The notes under the pieces: generated by a model
What the model saw: the letters and a program-made list of their open reading frames with translations, nothing else
Databases searched by the model: none
What the model was told of the DNA's origin: nothing
Translations under genes and position numbers: made by a program
In this document: one piece after another, positions 53,638 to 61,886 of the stretch
Position numbering within the stretch: position 1 is the first letter of the stretch
How the letters are laid out: each line of letters opens with the position of its first letter
NCBI GenBank assembly: GCA_022843485.1
Contig: JALHNM010000011.1
Span: 1-64,000, forward strand
Length of the DNA: 64,000 nt
Reading direction: 5' to 3'
Source of the DNA: Fimbriimonadaceae bacterium
GTDB taxonomy: Bacteria; Armatimonadota; Fimbriimonadia; Fimbriimonadales; Fimbriimonadaceae

Positions 53638-55031
53638 GAGTCCTCTTGATTGCCGGACGTCTGTGGGTCTAGGGGCGTTGCAGCGGCCAGAGTTCTCAGG
53701 ACAAAGGCCCGGGCCCCCTCCGCGTCTCCGGGCGCAAGGCGGCCCTCGAGGACCTCTTCGAGCAGGAGTGCCTTGATCCGGCCGACCTCTGCGCCTGGGG
53801 GTAGGTCGGTGAGCGCCATGATCTCGTCGCCCGACAACGGGCTCGCCAGACGCGAGGCGGGGGTTTGGGCAGCGATCTCGGCCAGTTTTCGGCGGACGGC
53901 AGCCAGGTCAAGGCGACGGACTCCCGGTCGAAGTGCGCTCGCGTCCGCTTCCACCATATCCAGGAAGTGAGGGACGAGGCTGTCCAAATCTCGGATCAGA
54001 CGGCGGGCTCCGGAGTCCGTGAGCGTCGGTGCCGAGGAAAGTCGCATGTGGTTGCGGACTAGCTTGGCTACCGCCTCCGTGTCGTCGTTGGCGAACCGGA
54101 GCCGATCCAACACTCGAGTCGCGATCTCCGCCCCCACCCGTTCGTGGCCAAAGAACCGAGTCCGACCGTCCGCCTCGACCGTGCGAGTGGCCGGCTTCCC
54201 GACGTCGTGGAAGACCACGGCCAACCGCGTCAGTAGGTCGGGGGAGGTCGTGTTGTGGAGCGCCAGAAGCGTGTGGTCCCACACATCGAGGTGGTGATCG
54301 CTGCCCTGCTCGACCCCGACCATGTCGAGGAGTTCGGGGGCGAACTCCGCAAGCAGGCCGAGCTCTTTCTGGTCGGCCATCGCTCGGTCCGGCGCAGGGT
54401 TCAGCAGTGTCTTGACCCACTCGTCCCGGATCCGCTCCGCACTGATCACCCGGAGCCGGTTCGCTTGGGACTGGATGGCTTCGGCGAGCCCAGGGGCGAA
54501 CTCGAACCCGAGCTGCCAGCGGAACCGGACGGCCCGCAGCATGCGCAACGGGTCGTCGCGGAAGGTCGTCTCTGCGTCCAGGGGCGTCCGGAGAATCCGG
54601 GCCTTCAGGTCCGCAAGCCCTTGGCCCAGCGGGTCTGCGAGGTCCCCGTCCGAGACCGAGCGGAGCAGGGCGTTCACCGTGAAGTCACGGCGAAGGGCGT
54701 CCTCGAGCAGGCTGGCGGGCTCGACCTGAGGCTTCCGCGAGTCGGGTTCGTAGGCCTCCTTCCGAGCCGTGACAAAGTCGACCGGGACTCCGCCGACCCG
54801 TAACATCGCCGTTCCGAACCGGGGGAAGAGAACGGGAGGGCCATCCGCGACCCCGCTATGCACGAGGAACTGGACGGCCTCTCCGGCGTCCCCTTCGACG
54901 ACTATGTCTAAGTCTGGGCCCGCCTTCAGACCCAACAGGCCGTCCCGGACGGCACCCCCGACCAGCCAGAGCCGGCCCTGCCAAGGCGAGCCGAGAACCG
55001 CCTCCCGCAGGCGTTCGAGGATCCGATCCAT
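53634..55031 (-). CDS. CCA-adding-type tRNA nucleotidyltransferase with HD domain
   Basis: A 465-residue class II nucleotidyltransferase. LVGGAVRDGLLG and PDLDIVVEGD hold the metal-binding acids; RRDFTVNALL and RDDPLRMLRAVRF follow; a C-terminal HD region has VVFHDVGKPATRT. It repairs or completes tRNA 3' CCA, though poly(A) polymerase or A-adding enzymes share these motifs. Both tRNAs in this window already encode CCA, so a repair role is likely. It is divergent from tRNA-Ala. Confidence 0.9.
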   Translation of the reverse strand: MDRILERLREAVLGSPWQGRLWLVGGAVRDGLLGLKAGPDLDIVVEGDAGEAVQFLVHSGVADGPPVLFPRFGTAMLRVGGVPVDFVTARKEAYEPDSRKPQVEPASLLEDALRRDFTVNALLRSVSDGDLADPLGQGLADLKARILRTPLDAETTFRDDPLRMLRAVRFRWQLGFEFAPGLAEAIQSQANRLRVISAERIRDEWVKTLLNPAPDRAMADQKELGLLAEFAPELLDMVGVEQGSDHHLDVWDHTLLALHNTTSPDLLTRLAVVFHDVGKPATRTVEADGRTRFFGHERVGAEIATRVLDRLRFANDDTEAVAKLVRNHMRLSSAPTLTDSGARRLIRDLDSLVPHFLDMVEADASALRPGVRRLDLAAVRRKLAEIAAQTPASRLASPLSGDEIMALTDLPPGAEVGRIKALLLEEVLEGRLAPGDAEGARAFVLRTLAAATPLDPQTSGNQEDS

Positions 55032-55074
55032 GAGCCAACGATACTCCGATGGTCCCCTTGGTCCGCCCTCTCGC

Positions 55075-55104
55075 TTGACCGTCCATCGACCGATCTGGTT
55101 TAAT
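55075..55104 (+). promoter_or_regulatory. sigma-70 promoter of tRNA-Ala
   Basis: TTGACC (55075-55080), an 18-bp spacer and TTTAAT (55099-55104), each one mismatch from consensus. It ends 13 bp before the mature tRNA, giving a very short 5' leader. Confidence 0.75.
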
Positions 55105-55117
55105 ACTGAGTCCGCGT

Positions 55118-55193
<76 letters not shown>

Positions 55194-55310
55194 CCGTTCC
55201 GCTCGTGGCAGTTTCTTCGCCCCGGATGGCACTTTGGGATCCCGCTTCGGGCTAGAATCGTTGTTCGACACGGCGCCCCTTGACGACGGGCGGCCCTGGG
55301 GCGTCCCTTC

Positions 55311-57884
55311 ATGCAGCCGAGTGTCCTGACCGAAGTCTTCCTCCCGCTCGCCCTCGCCTTCATCATGCTGGGGATGGGTCTGACCCTGACCGTCGAGGAC
55401 TTCCGGCGGGTCGTCGTCTACCCGAAGGCGGTCGCGATCGGTCTGGTCGCCCAAGTCGTCCTCCTCCCCCTGCTCGGGTGGGTGCTGCTCCATGCGCTCG
55501 GTTTGCCCTTCGGGCTTGGCGCGGGGCTCATGATCCTGGCCCTCTGTCCCGGCGGTCCGACGGCGAGCCTGATCACGTTCCTGGCCAAAGGCGACGCGGC
55601 GCTCTCGGTGACCTTGACCGCGACGTCCAGCGTCATCACCTTGGCCACGACCCCGATTGGGCTGTCGCTCGCGCTCGCGGCTTTGGGGGGCACCTCAAGT
55701 GCGGTGACCTTGCCAGTCGGCCAGACCTTCGCCTTCCTCCTCCTCATCACGATCGTCCCCGTCCTACTCGGCATGGCCGTACGCGCGAGGAAGCCCGCGA
55801 TCGCGGCCGCGTCGGAGACCCCGTTCAAGATCTTCGGCCTCGTGTTCTTGCTCCTGATCATCGCAGCGGCGATGATCAAGGAGAAGGACAACCTGGCGGG
55901 CTATTTCGCCCAGGCGGGGATCGCCGCGCTGCTCCTGAACGTCCTGGCGCTGGCGATGGGGGCGGGCCTTGCGCTGCTGTTCCGGCTCAGTAAGCCCCAG
56001 GCGGCCTGTATCGCGATCGACACAGGGAACTGCAACGGCACTCTCTCGGTCGCCATCGCGGCGACCATTCTGCGGCAGCCCGAGATGGCAGTGCTTCCAG
56101 CGGTCTACAGCTTGATCATGCTCGTCCTGGGGGCGGCGGCGGTGTTCGTCGTGCCGCGGATGGGGCGCCGGTTGGTGCCGAGCCGGTCGCTGGGCGCCCG
56201 GTCGGTGGGCGACCTGCTCCGGCGGGCGGCGAAGGAGTTCGGACCGCAAACGGCGATGATGGTGCCGGTCGGGCGGGAGTACCGAGCCGTGACCTACACC
56301 GAGCTTCTGGACGAGGCGCACGCGTACGCCTCGGCGCTGCGCTCGCTCGGGCTCAAGCGGGGCGACCGGTTCGCCATCCTGGCCGAGAACAGCGGGGCCT
56401 GGGGCATGGCCGACTGGGGTGCCCAGACGCTCGGGCTCGTCACCGTCCCGATCTTCCCGACGCTCACCTCGGACGTCGTGGAGCACACGATCCGCGACTC
56501 GGAGGCATCGCTCGTCCTCACGGGCTCGGCCGAGCTCGAGCGCAAAGTCGCCGGGCTGGATGGCGTCCGCGTCCTGCGACTCGCGGGGCCCGACTCACTC
56601 GAGTCCCTCGCCGCTTCGACACCGAGGATCCCGCTGGCCGAATGGCACGCGGGGATGGACGAGGCGGAACCGGAAGACCTCTCGACCCTCATCTACACCA
56701 GCGGCACGACGGGGATGCCGAAGGGCGTGATGCTCCCGAACCGGGTGTTCACCCACGTCTGCGACGCGGTCCGGCGGCACCTGCAGCTCGACCGGAACGA
56801 GGTGTTCCTCTCCTTCCTGCCGATGTCGCACGTCTACGAGAGGGTGGCGGGACAGGTCCTGCCGGTCTCGCTCGGGGCGACCATCGTCTACAGCAGGGGG
56901 CTGGCCTCGCTCGCCGGCGAGATGCGCGACCACAAGCCGACGATCATGTTGTGCGTGCCGAGGTTCCTCGAGGCCACCATGGAGCGCATCGTCGACAACG
57001 CCCACAAGCTGCCGCGGTTCGACCGGTGGCTGTTCGAGAAAGCGGTCGAACAGGGTAAGCGCAAGGCCCACGGCCAGTTCGCCCCATGGTTCGGAATCCT
57101 GGACGTGCTCGTGCTGAGTACGGTGCGCGACCGGTTGGGCGGGAACTTCCGGTTCTTCGTCAGCGGCGGCGCCGCGCTCCCCCCGCACGTCGGCGAGTTC
57201 TACTCGGCGATCGGACTGATGGTGCTCCAAGGGTACGGGCTGACCGAGACCGGGGGCGCCACGGCCGTCAACCTGCCCCAGACGAACAAGTATTGGACGG
57301 TGGGCGAACCGATCGACGCCGAGGTCAAGCTCGCAGCGGACGGCGAGATCCTCGTGCGAGGCCCATCGCTCATGCAGGGCTACTACAAGCTGGCCGAAGC
57401 CACGGGACAGGCCATCGACTCGGACGGGTGGTTCCACACAGGGGACATCGGCGAGTGGGAAGGGAAGAGCCTCAAGATCACCGACCGCAAGAAAGACCTG
57501 TTCAAGCTCTCGAACGGGAAGTACGTCGCTCCGCAGCCCCTAGAGAACAAGCTCAAGGAGTGCAGCCTGGTCATGGAGGCAGTGGTCTTCGGGGATGGGC
57601 AAGACATGGTGACGGCGCTCATCGTGCCGGACTGGGAAGAGGTCCGCGAGCGGCTCCACGTGAACGGGACGGCGGAGGCCGATCTCGTGAGCCGGGACGA
57701 CGTCCGGGCCCTGGTGAAGTCTGAGGTCGATCAGGTCAACCGCACGCTCCCGCCGCACGAGATCGTGAAGAAGTTCGTGCTCCTCGAGCGAGCGTTCTCG
57801 ATCGAGGCCGGCGAGTTGACGCCCACGCTGAAGGTCAAGCGGAAGGCCGTCGCCGAAAAGTACGGCCCGTTGCTCCTGCGGTAA
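55311..57884 (+). CDS. fusion of BASS-family sodium symporter and long-chain acyl-CoA synthetase
   Basis: An 857-residue protein in one uninterrupted frame. Residues 1-285 are a bile-acid:sodium symporter with about nine helices (LALAFIMLGMGLTLTVEDF; CPGGPTASLITFLAKGDAAL; TGNCNGTLSVAIA). After a short basic linker (RMGRRLVPSRS, 283-293), residues 298-857 are an AMP-forming acyl-CoA ligase: IYTSGTTGMPKG (461-472), GYGLTETGG, GWFHTGDIGEWEGKSLKITDRKKDLFKLSNGKYV and the catalytic Lys near the C-terminus (TPTLKVKRK). It could import a carboxylic acid and trap it as the CoA ester (vectorial acylation); this is inference. TAGAAT (55253-55258) is a candidate -10. Confidence 0.85.
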   Translation: MQPSVLTEVFLPLALAFIMLGMGLTLTVEDFRRVVVYPKAVAIGLVAQVVLLPLLGWVLLHALGLPFGLGAGLMILALCPGGPTASLITFLAKGDAALSVTLTATSSVITLATTPIGLSLALAALGGTSSAVTLPVGQTFAFLLLITIVPVLLGMAVRARKPAIAAASETPFKIFGLVFLLLIIAAAMIKEKDNLAGYFAQAGIAALLLNVLALAMGAGLALLFRLSKPQAACIAIDTGNCNGTLSVAIAATILRQPEMAVLPAVYSLIMLVLGAAAVFVVPRMGRRLVPSRSLGARSVGDLLRRAAKEFGPQTAMMVPVGREYRAVTYTELLDEAHAYASALRSLGLKRGDRFAILAENSGAWGMADWGAQTLGLVTVPIFPTLTSDVVEHTIRDSEASLVLTGSAELERKVAGLDGVRVLRLAGPDSLESLAASTPRIPLAEWHAGMDEAEPEDLSTLIYTSGTTGMPKGVMLPNRVFTHVCDAVRRHLQLDRNEVFLSFLPMSHVYERVAGQVLPVSLGATIVYSRGLASLAGEMRDHKPTIMLCVPRFLEATMERIVDNAHKLPRFDRWLFEKAVEQGKRKAHGQFAPWFGILDVLVLSTVRDRLGGNFRFFVSGGAALPPHVGEFYSAIGLMVLQGYGLTETGGATAVNLPQTNKYWTVGEPIDAEVKLAADGEILVRGPSLMQGYYKLAEATGQAIDSDGWFHTGDIGEWEGKSLKITDRKKDLFKLSNGKYVAPQPLENKLKECSLVMEAVVFGDGQDMVTALIVPDWEEVRERLHVNGTAEADLVSRDDVRALVKSEVDQVNRTLPPHEIVKKFVLLERAFSIEAGELTPTLKVKRKAVAEKYGPLLLR

Positions 57885-57904
57885 GGCCCGAGGCCTTGCG
57901 GGCC
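57885..57904 (+). terminator. weak hairpin after the BASS-ligase gene
   Basis: GGCCCG/CGGGCC stem (6 bp, 8-nt loop) immediately after the stop, without a T-run. Between it and 58197 I see no gene. Confidence 0.3.
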
Positions 57905-58197
57905 GGTCTCCACGGCCGGACTCGTTGTACTCACTATCGGTCAGCCCACGTCCTGGTGGCGTAGCGGTGCGGCCGCTGCCTGGAGAGCGCCCGCGGTCCG
58001 TCTTGGTCGAGCGGTGGGTGGGGCTAAGCGAGCAGCGGGGCGAAGAAACCCAGTGGCGGTTCGTCGACGCCGACCGGTCGGTGTGGGCCTCCCGCCCACG
58101 GCCCTTCTAAGCGAAGCACGGAGGGTGCCGCTCCGTCTGCGCCTTCCCGAGCTTGAAGCCGGCGTACGTGCTCGGTTGCGTCCCTTGGGTGGTGTTT

Positions 58198-58296
58198 GGG
58201 TGCCAAGGGACTGGCACCCTCCGAGCCAGCGGAGTGTTTGGGTGCCAAGGGACTGGCACCCTCCGTGCCCGCGGAGGGTGCCAGTCCCTTGGCACC
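58198..58296. repeat. three copies of a 26-bp palindromic element
   Basis: Copies at 58198-58223 (+), 58240-58265 (+) and 58272-58296 (-). Each contains GGTGCCA-AGGGAC-TGGCACC, a 7-bp stem with a 6-nt loop, followed by CTCCG. Copies 1 and 2 share upstream GTGTTTG and are 42 bp apart; copies 2 and 3 are head-to-head and could form a long hairpin. Two more copies lie at 58835 and 60759. It is a REP-like extragenic element. Confidence 0.85.
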
Positions 58297-58353
58297 GAAT
58301 CGAGCGCCGTCGGGCTTGAATGGTGGCCGGAGCTTTGTGGAGGCAGGCCGTGA

Positions 58354-58855
58354 GTGCCAAAAGCGGTCTTCTGGGGTACCTAAGGCTGCCGTTTCGGTGC
58401 CAACAACGGCCGCTTGCGTGCCAAAGACGGCCGTTTGCGTGCCAAAAACGGCCGCTTGGGTGCCAAAGTCGGCCGTTAAAGTGCTAAAGTCGGCCGTTGA
58501 GGTGCTTCAGACAACCGGTTGGGTGCCAAATCAACCGTTTGCGTGCCAAAGACAGCCGTTGGCGTGCCAAAGACAGCCGTTGGCGTGCCAAAGACAGCCG
58601 TTGGGGTGACCATGGCGGTCTCTGGGGTGCAATGGGCGGCCGTTGGGGTCAAAAGGGCGGCTACTGGGGCGCAAAGGGCGGTCTATGGTGTGCAACGGGC
58701 GGTCTTTGGGACGCCAACGGCGGCCGATGGGATGCAAACGGCAGCCTTTGGGGTGCAAAGTGCGGTCCTTGGGATGCAATGGGCAGCCTTTGGGGCGCGA
58801 CAGGCGGGCGTTAAGGTACCAGGGGCGGTCGTTGGGGTGCCAAGGGACTGGCACC
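58354..58855 (+). repeat. 21-bp minisatellite, about 23 degenerate copies
   Basis: Near-perfect 21-bp periodicity (one unit is 20 bp, the first step 22). The unit begins GTGCCAAAG and contains CGGCCGTT. Three consecutive units near 58551-58613 are almost identical (GTGCCAAAGACAGCCGTTGG), while units after about 58620 drift toward GGGCGG cores. The last unit merges into palindromic copy 4. Because 21 is a multiple of 3 and stops are rare, both strands have spurious open frames encoding heptad repeats (VPKTAVG); I reject them as genes. Confidence 0.9.
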
Positions 58856-58860
58856 CTCCG
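58835..58860 (+). repeat. palindromic element copy 4, left flank of ABC gene
   Basis: Same 26-bp element (GGTGCCA...TGGCACC, then CTCCG) as at 58198, ending 100 bp before the ABC exporter start. Direct orientation relative to copy 5. Confidence 0.9.
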
Positions 58861-58960
58861 GGGAGAGCGCGTACGGTGTTGGCGATGCGTGGGAGTGGAG
58901 ATCGGTGGGCGCGGGGGGTCGCTTCGCGGCTGACCGCGGGGGCGGTGTTGGGGGTATTTT

Positions 58961-60754
58961 GTGGGGGTGAGGGAGGTTACACGGCCTGGCGGTGGGCTTC
59001 GGCGGTTGTGGGTGGTGGCGGGGCCGCATCGGGGGCGGGTTGTGGCGGCGACAGTCTACAGTACGCTCGGCAAGGTGATGGACGTCGTCCCCGAGGTGCT
59101 GATTGGGGCGGTCATCGACGTGGTCGTCCGGGGAGAGGCGTCGTTCGTCTCGACCGCCTTCGGGATCGCCGACCGCTGGCAGCAGCTTCTCGCCCTCGCC
59201 GTGGTGAACCTCGTGGTCTGGGTGCTCGAATCGCTCTTCGGCTACCTCGCCGCCGTCACCTGGCGCAACCTTGCGCAGACCGTGCAGCACGATGTGCGCA
59301 CCGACCTTTACCGGCACGTCCAGGGCTTGGAACTTTCGTGGTTCGAGGACCGGACGAGCGGAGGGCTGGCGTCGGTTATCAACGACGACGTCAACCAGCT
59401 TGAGCGGTTCCTCGACGGTGGGGCGCACGCGATCATCGTTGTATTCTGGAACGTGCTCCTCGTGGGTGCCGTCTTTGCGGCGAGCTCGTGGACGCTCACG
59501 CTGCTTGCGTTCCTCCCGATCCCGCTCATCGTGGCCGGCTCGGTTTGGTACCAGAAGCGCCTCGAGCCGCTCTATGTCCGGGTCCGTGAGCAGGTCGCCG
59601 AGCTGGGTGCGACCCTGACCGCGAACCTTGGGGGGATCGCCACGATCAAGGCGTTCGCCGCCGAGGCCCGGGAGGCGGCCCGGGTCGCGCAGGTCAGCGA
59701 CGACTACCGGGTTGCGAACCGCGAGGCGATCCGTTTCTCTTCCGCCTTCGTCCCTCTCATCCGCATGGTCATCCTTTCTGGGTTCACGTGTACGCTGGTG
59801 CTGGGCGGATGGATGGTGCTCCAGGGCACGATGCAGGTTGGGATCTACTCCGTGCTGGTTTTCATGACCCAGCGCCTGCTTTGGCCGCTGACCTCGCTGG
59901 GCGAGACCCTCGACCTCTACCGGAGGGCGATGGCTTCGACCGATCGCATCTTCGGGATGCTCGATATCCAACCGGCCATGGTGGAAGGGGGCCGTCAACT
60001 CCCGAATCCCGTGCGTGGCGAGGTGGCGTTCGAGGGGGTGTCGTTCGCTTATGGCGACGGGCCGGAGGTTCTCAGCGCCATCGACCTCCGGATGCCGGCG
60101 GGGGAGACCCACGGCGTGGTCGGGGCGACGGGATCCGGGAAGTCGACGCTGCTGCGGCTGCTCCTGCGCTTCCACGACCCGGCCGGGGGGCGGGTGACGC
60201 TCGACGGGATCGACCTGCGCGACGTCGACTACGCGAGTTTGAGGGGGGCCTTCGGGTTTGTGAGCCAGGACGTGTTCCTTTTCCACGGCAGTGTGCGCGA
60301 CAACATCGCCTACGGGCGGCCCGACTCGACTCTGGAGGAGGTCGAGGCGGCGGCGCGGGCGGCGGAGGCCCACGATTTTGTCCTTTCGCTCCCCCAAGGC
60401 TACGATACGGTGGTCGGGGAGCGGGGGCAGAAGCTCTCGGGCGGGCAGCGGCAGCGGCTCTCGCTGGCCCGGGCGATCCTGCGCGACCCGGCGGTGCTCG
60501 TGCTGGACGAGGCGACGAGCGCGGTGGACAACGAGACCGAGGCGGCGATCCAGCGCTCGCTCGCCCGGGTGACGAAGGGCCGCACGTCGATCGTGGTGGC
60601 CCACCGGCTCAGCACAGTGCGGGACGCCGACCGGATCTGGGTGCTCGAGCGCGGCCGGGTCGCCGAGTCGGGGACGCACGAGGAGCTGGTCTCGACCGGG
60701 GGCCTCTACGCCGCCCTCTGGCGCGTCCAGACCGGCGAGCGGACCCGGGTGTGA
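58961..60754 (+). CDS. ABC exporter (MsbA-like, fused TMD-NBD)
   Basis: A 597-residue half-transporter acting as a dimer. The six-helix membrane domain (about 20-310; NVLLVGAVFAASSWTLTLLAF) is followed by the ATPase domain with Walker A GATGSGKST, Q-loop VSQDVFLF, signature LSGGQRQR, Walker B VLVLDEATS and the switch His in VAHRLST. All catalytic residues are intact. Substrate (lipid, peptide or drug) is unknown. GTG 58961 abuts TATTTT (58955-58960); the in-frame GTG 58967 sits 6 bases after it and may be the real leaderless start. The gene is bracketed by identical 26-bp palindromic repeats. Confidence 0.92.
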   Translation: MGVREVTRPGGGLRRLWVVAGPHRGRVVAATVYSTLGKVMDVVPEVLIGAVIDVVVRGEASFVSTAFGIADRWQQLLALAVVNLVVWVLESLFGYLAAVTWRNLAQTVQHDVRTDLYRHVQGLELSWFEDRTSGGLASVINDDVNQLERFLDGGAHAIIVVFWNVLLVGAVFAASSWTLTLLAFLPIPLIVAGSVWYQKRLEPLYVRVREQVAELGATLTANLGGIATIKAFAAEAREAARVAQVSDDYRVANREAIRFSSAFVPLIRMVILSGFTCTLVLGGWMVLQGTMQVGIYSVLVFMTQRLLWPLTSLGETLDLYRRAMASTDRIFGMLDIQPAMVEGGRQLPNPVRGEVAFEGVSFAYGDGPEVLSAIDLRMPAGETHGVVGATGSGKSTLLRLLLRFHDPAGGRVTLDGIDLRDVDYASLRGAFGFVSQDVFLFHGSVRDNIAYGRPDSTLEEVEAAARAAEAHDFVLSLPQGYDTVVGERGQKLSGGQRQRLSLARAILRDPAVLVLDEATSAVDNETEAAIQRSLARVTKGRTSIVVAHRLSTVRDADRIWVLERGRVAESGTHEELVSTGGLYAALWRVQTGERTRV

Positions 60755-60758
60755 GAGG

Positions 60759-60784
60759 GGGTGCCAAGGGACTGGCACCCTCCG
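60759..60784 (+). repeat. palindromic element copy 5, right flank of ABC gene
   Basis: Same 26-bp element, 4 bp after the ABC stop and just before the end of the convergent PEP-CTERM gene; its stem-loop could terminate both transcripts. Confidence 0.9.
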
Positions 60785-60791
60785 GGGGGAC

Positions 60792-61886
60792 TTACGTGCG
60801 GCGTCGGCGACGCGTGAGGGTGGCGAGGCCGGCGGCGAGGGCGAGGAGGCTGGCGGGTTCGGGGATCGGGTTGAGGAGGAAGCCCCGGTTGATGCCGTTC
60901 AAGGCACCGAACCCGACGATCTGACCGCGGTCGTTGATGCCGGTGGCGACCTCAAGGGTCCAGCCAGCCCCGCTGCCGTCGAGCACGGTGTTGAGGTCGA
61001 CGCCCTGGTTCGGGGTGAACCAGACCGAGGCTTTCTCGAACTCACCGCCGCGCTTGGAGTACCCGACGACGTGGCCGAGGCCGTTGGCCGCGTACCCCGC
61101 GCTGCCAATGAAGCCCGCAGCCGGGGCCAGCTCGACCAGGCCGCCTTCGCGAGTCCAGGTCACTCCCGCCGTCGGGCGGATGAGTCCGTCCATCCGTCCG
61201 ACGGCCATGCCGTTCTGGTTGACCCCGAGGAACTGGCCGTCGGTGAAGGTCGGCAGGAGGTCGACGCCCACCATCCCGCCCGCCTCGGTGTAGACGAAAG
61301 GAAGGATCGCGTTGCCGTCCCAGCTCGTCCCGACGACCTCGCCCCGGTCGTTCATGCCGAAGACGTTGACTCGGTTCTCCTGGTTGAGCCCGGGGATCTG
61401 GCGGAACCCGCCGTCGGCGGACCAGACGAACGCGCGTTGCTCGAAGTTCGGCCCCCGATAGTTCCCGCTCACCAGCCGGTGCCGGTTCACGCCGACTGCG
61501 ATGGTGTACGCACCTGGCTGAAACCGTCCCACTTCATGGATTTGGCCGGCCGGATCCCAGAGAACCGCGACGTCAGGCTCGCCGAAGTTGCGGCCACTGC
61601 CCCCCGCGATCCAGCCGTCGGACGAGACCCCGAGGGCCGTACTGACGTCGTCTCCTGGGAGCGTGCCCAGATCTCGAACACGACCACCCCCGTCCCACAG
61701 GTTGGCCTTCCGGAAGGACTCGCCGACCGCGAGTCCGTCCTGAGTGATGGCTGCGACCCGTGTTTCTCTCGCGCCGCTTAGGGGCTCAAGAGGGACAACG
61801 GAATAGACGAGGGAGGCTGCCGCTCGACCCCCGAGCAGAGCGCTGACGGAAAGGAGCGTCACCGATCGAAGCCAGTCACGGGTCAT
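60792..61886 (-). CDS. HAF-repeat protein with PEP-CTERM sorting signal
   Basis: A 364-residue secreted protein. It has a signal peptide (WLRSVTLLSVSALLGGRAAA) and a series of HAF-type beta repeats (ITQDGLAVGES, NDRGEVVGTSWDG, NQNGMAVGRMDG, NDRGQIVGFGALNG). It ends in PIPEPASLLALAAGLATL and RRRRR, a PEP-CTERM signal recognised by exosortase, which must be encoded elsewhere. ATG 61886 overlaps the upstream gene's stop (ATGA), so the two paralogous-looking proteins form an operon. Such proteins commonly belong to the matrix or surface. Confidence 0.88.
   Translation of the reverse strand: MTRDWLRSVTLLSVSALLGGRAAASLVYSVVPLEPLSGARETRVAAITQDGLAVGESFRKANLWDGGGRVRDLGTLPGDDVSTALGVSSDGWIAGGSGRNFGEPDVAVLWDPAGQIHEVGRFQPGAYTIAVGVNRHRLVSGNYRGPNFEQRAFVWSADGGFRQIPGLNQENRVNVFGMNDRGEVVGTSWDGNAILPFVYTEAGGMVGVDLLPTFTDGQFLGVNQNGMAVGRMDGLIRPTAGVTWTREGGLVELAPAAGFIGSAGYAANGLGHVVGYSKRGGEFEKASVWFTPNQGVDLNTVLDGSGAGWTLEVATGINDRGQIVGFGALNGINRGFLLNPIPEPASLLALAAGLATLTRRRRRT

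Noticed and set aside
58531-58854. 107-codon minus frame with HPNG-type heptads
   Set aside because: Same repeat artefact on the other strand; no ribosome site or promoter.
58354-58855. CRISPR array
   Set aside because: Units are contiguous 21-bp degenerate repeats without unique spacers, and no cas genes are present.
58519-59403. 294-codon + frame through the 21-bp repeat into the ABC gene
   Set aside because: It is open because the repeat period is a multiple of three; it continues out of frame into the ABC exporter and has no family similarity.
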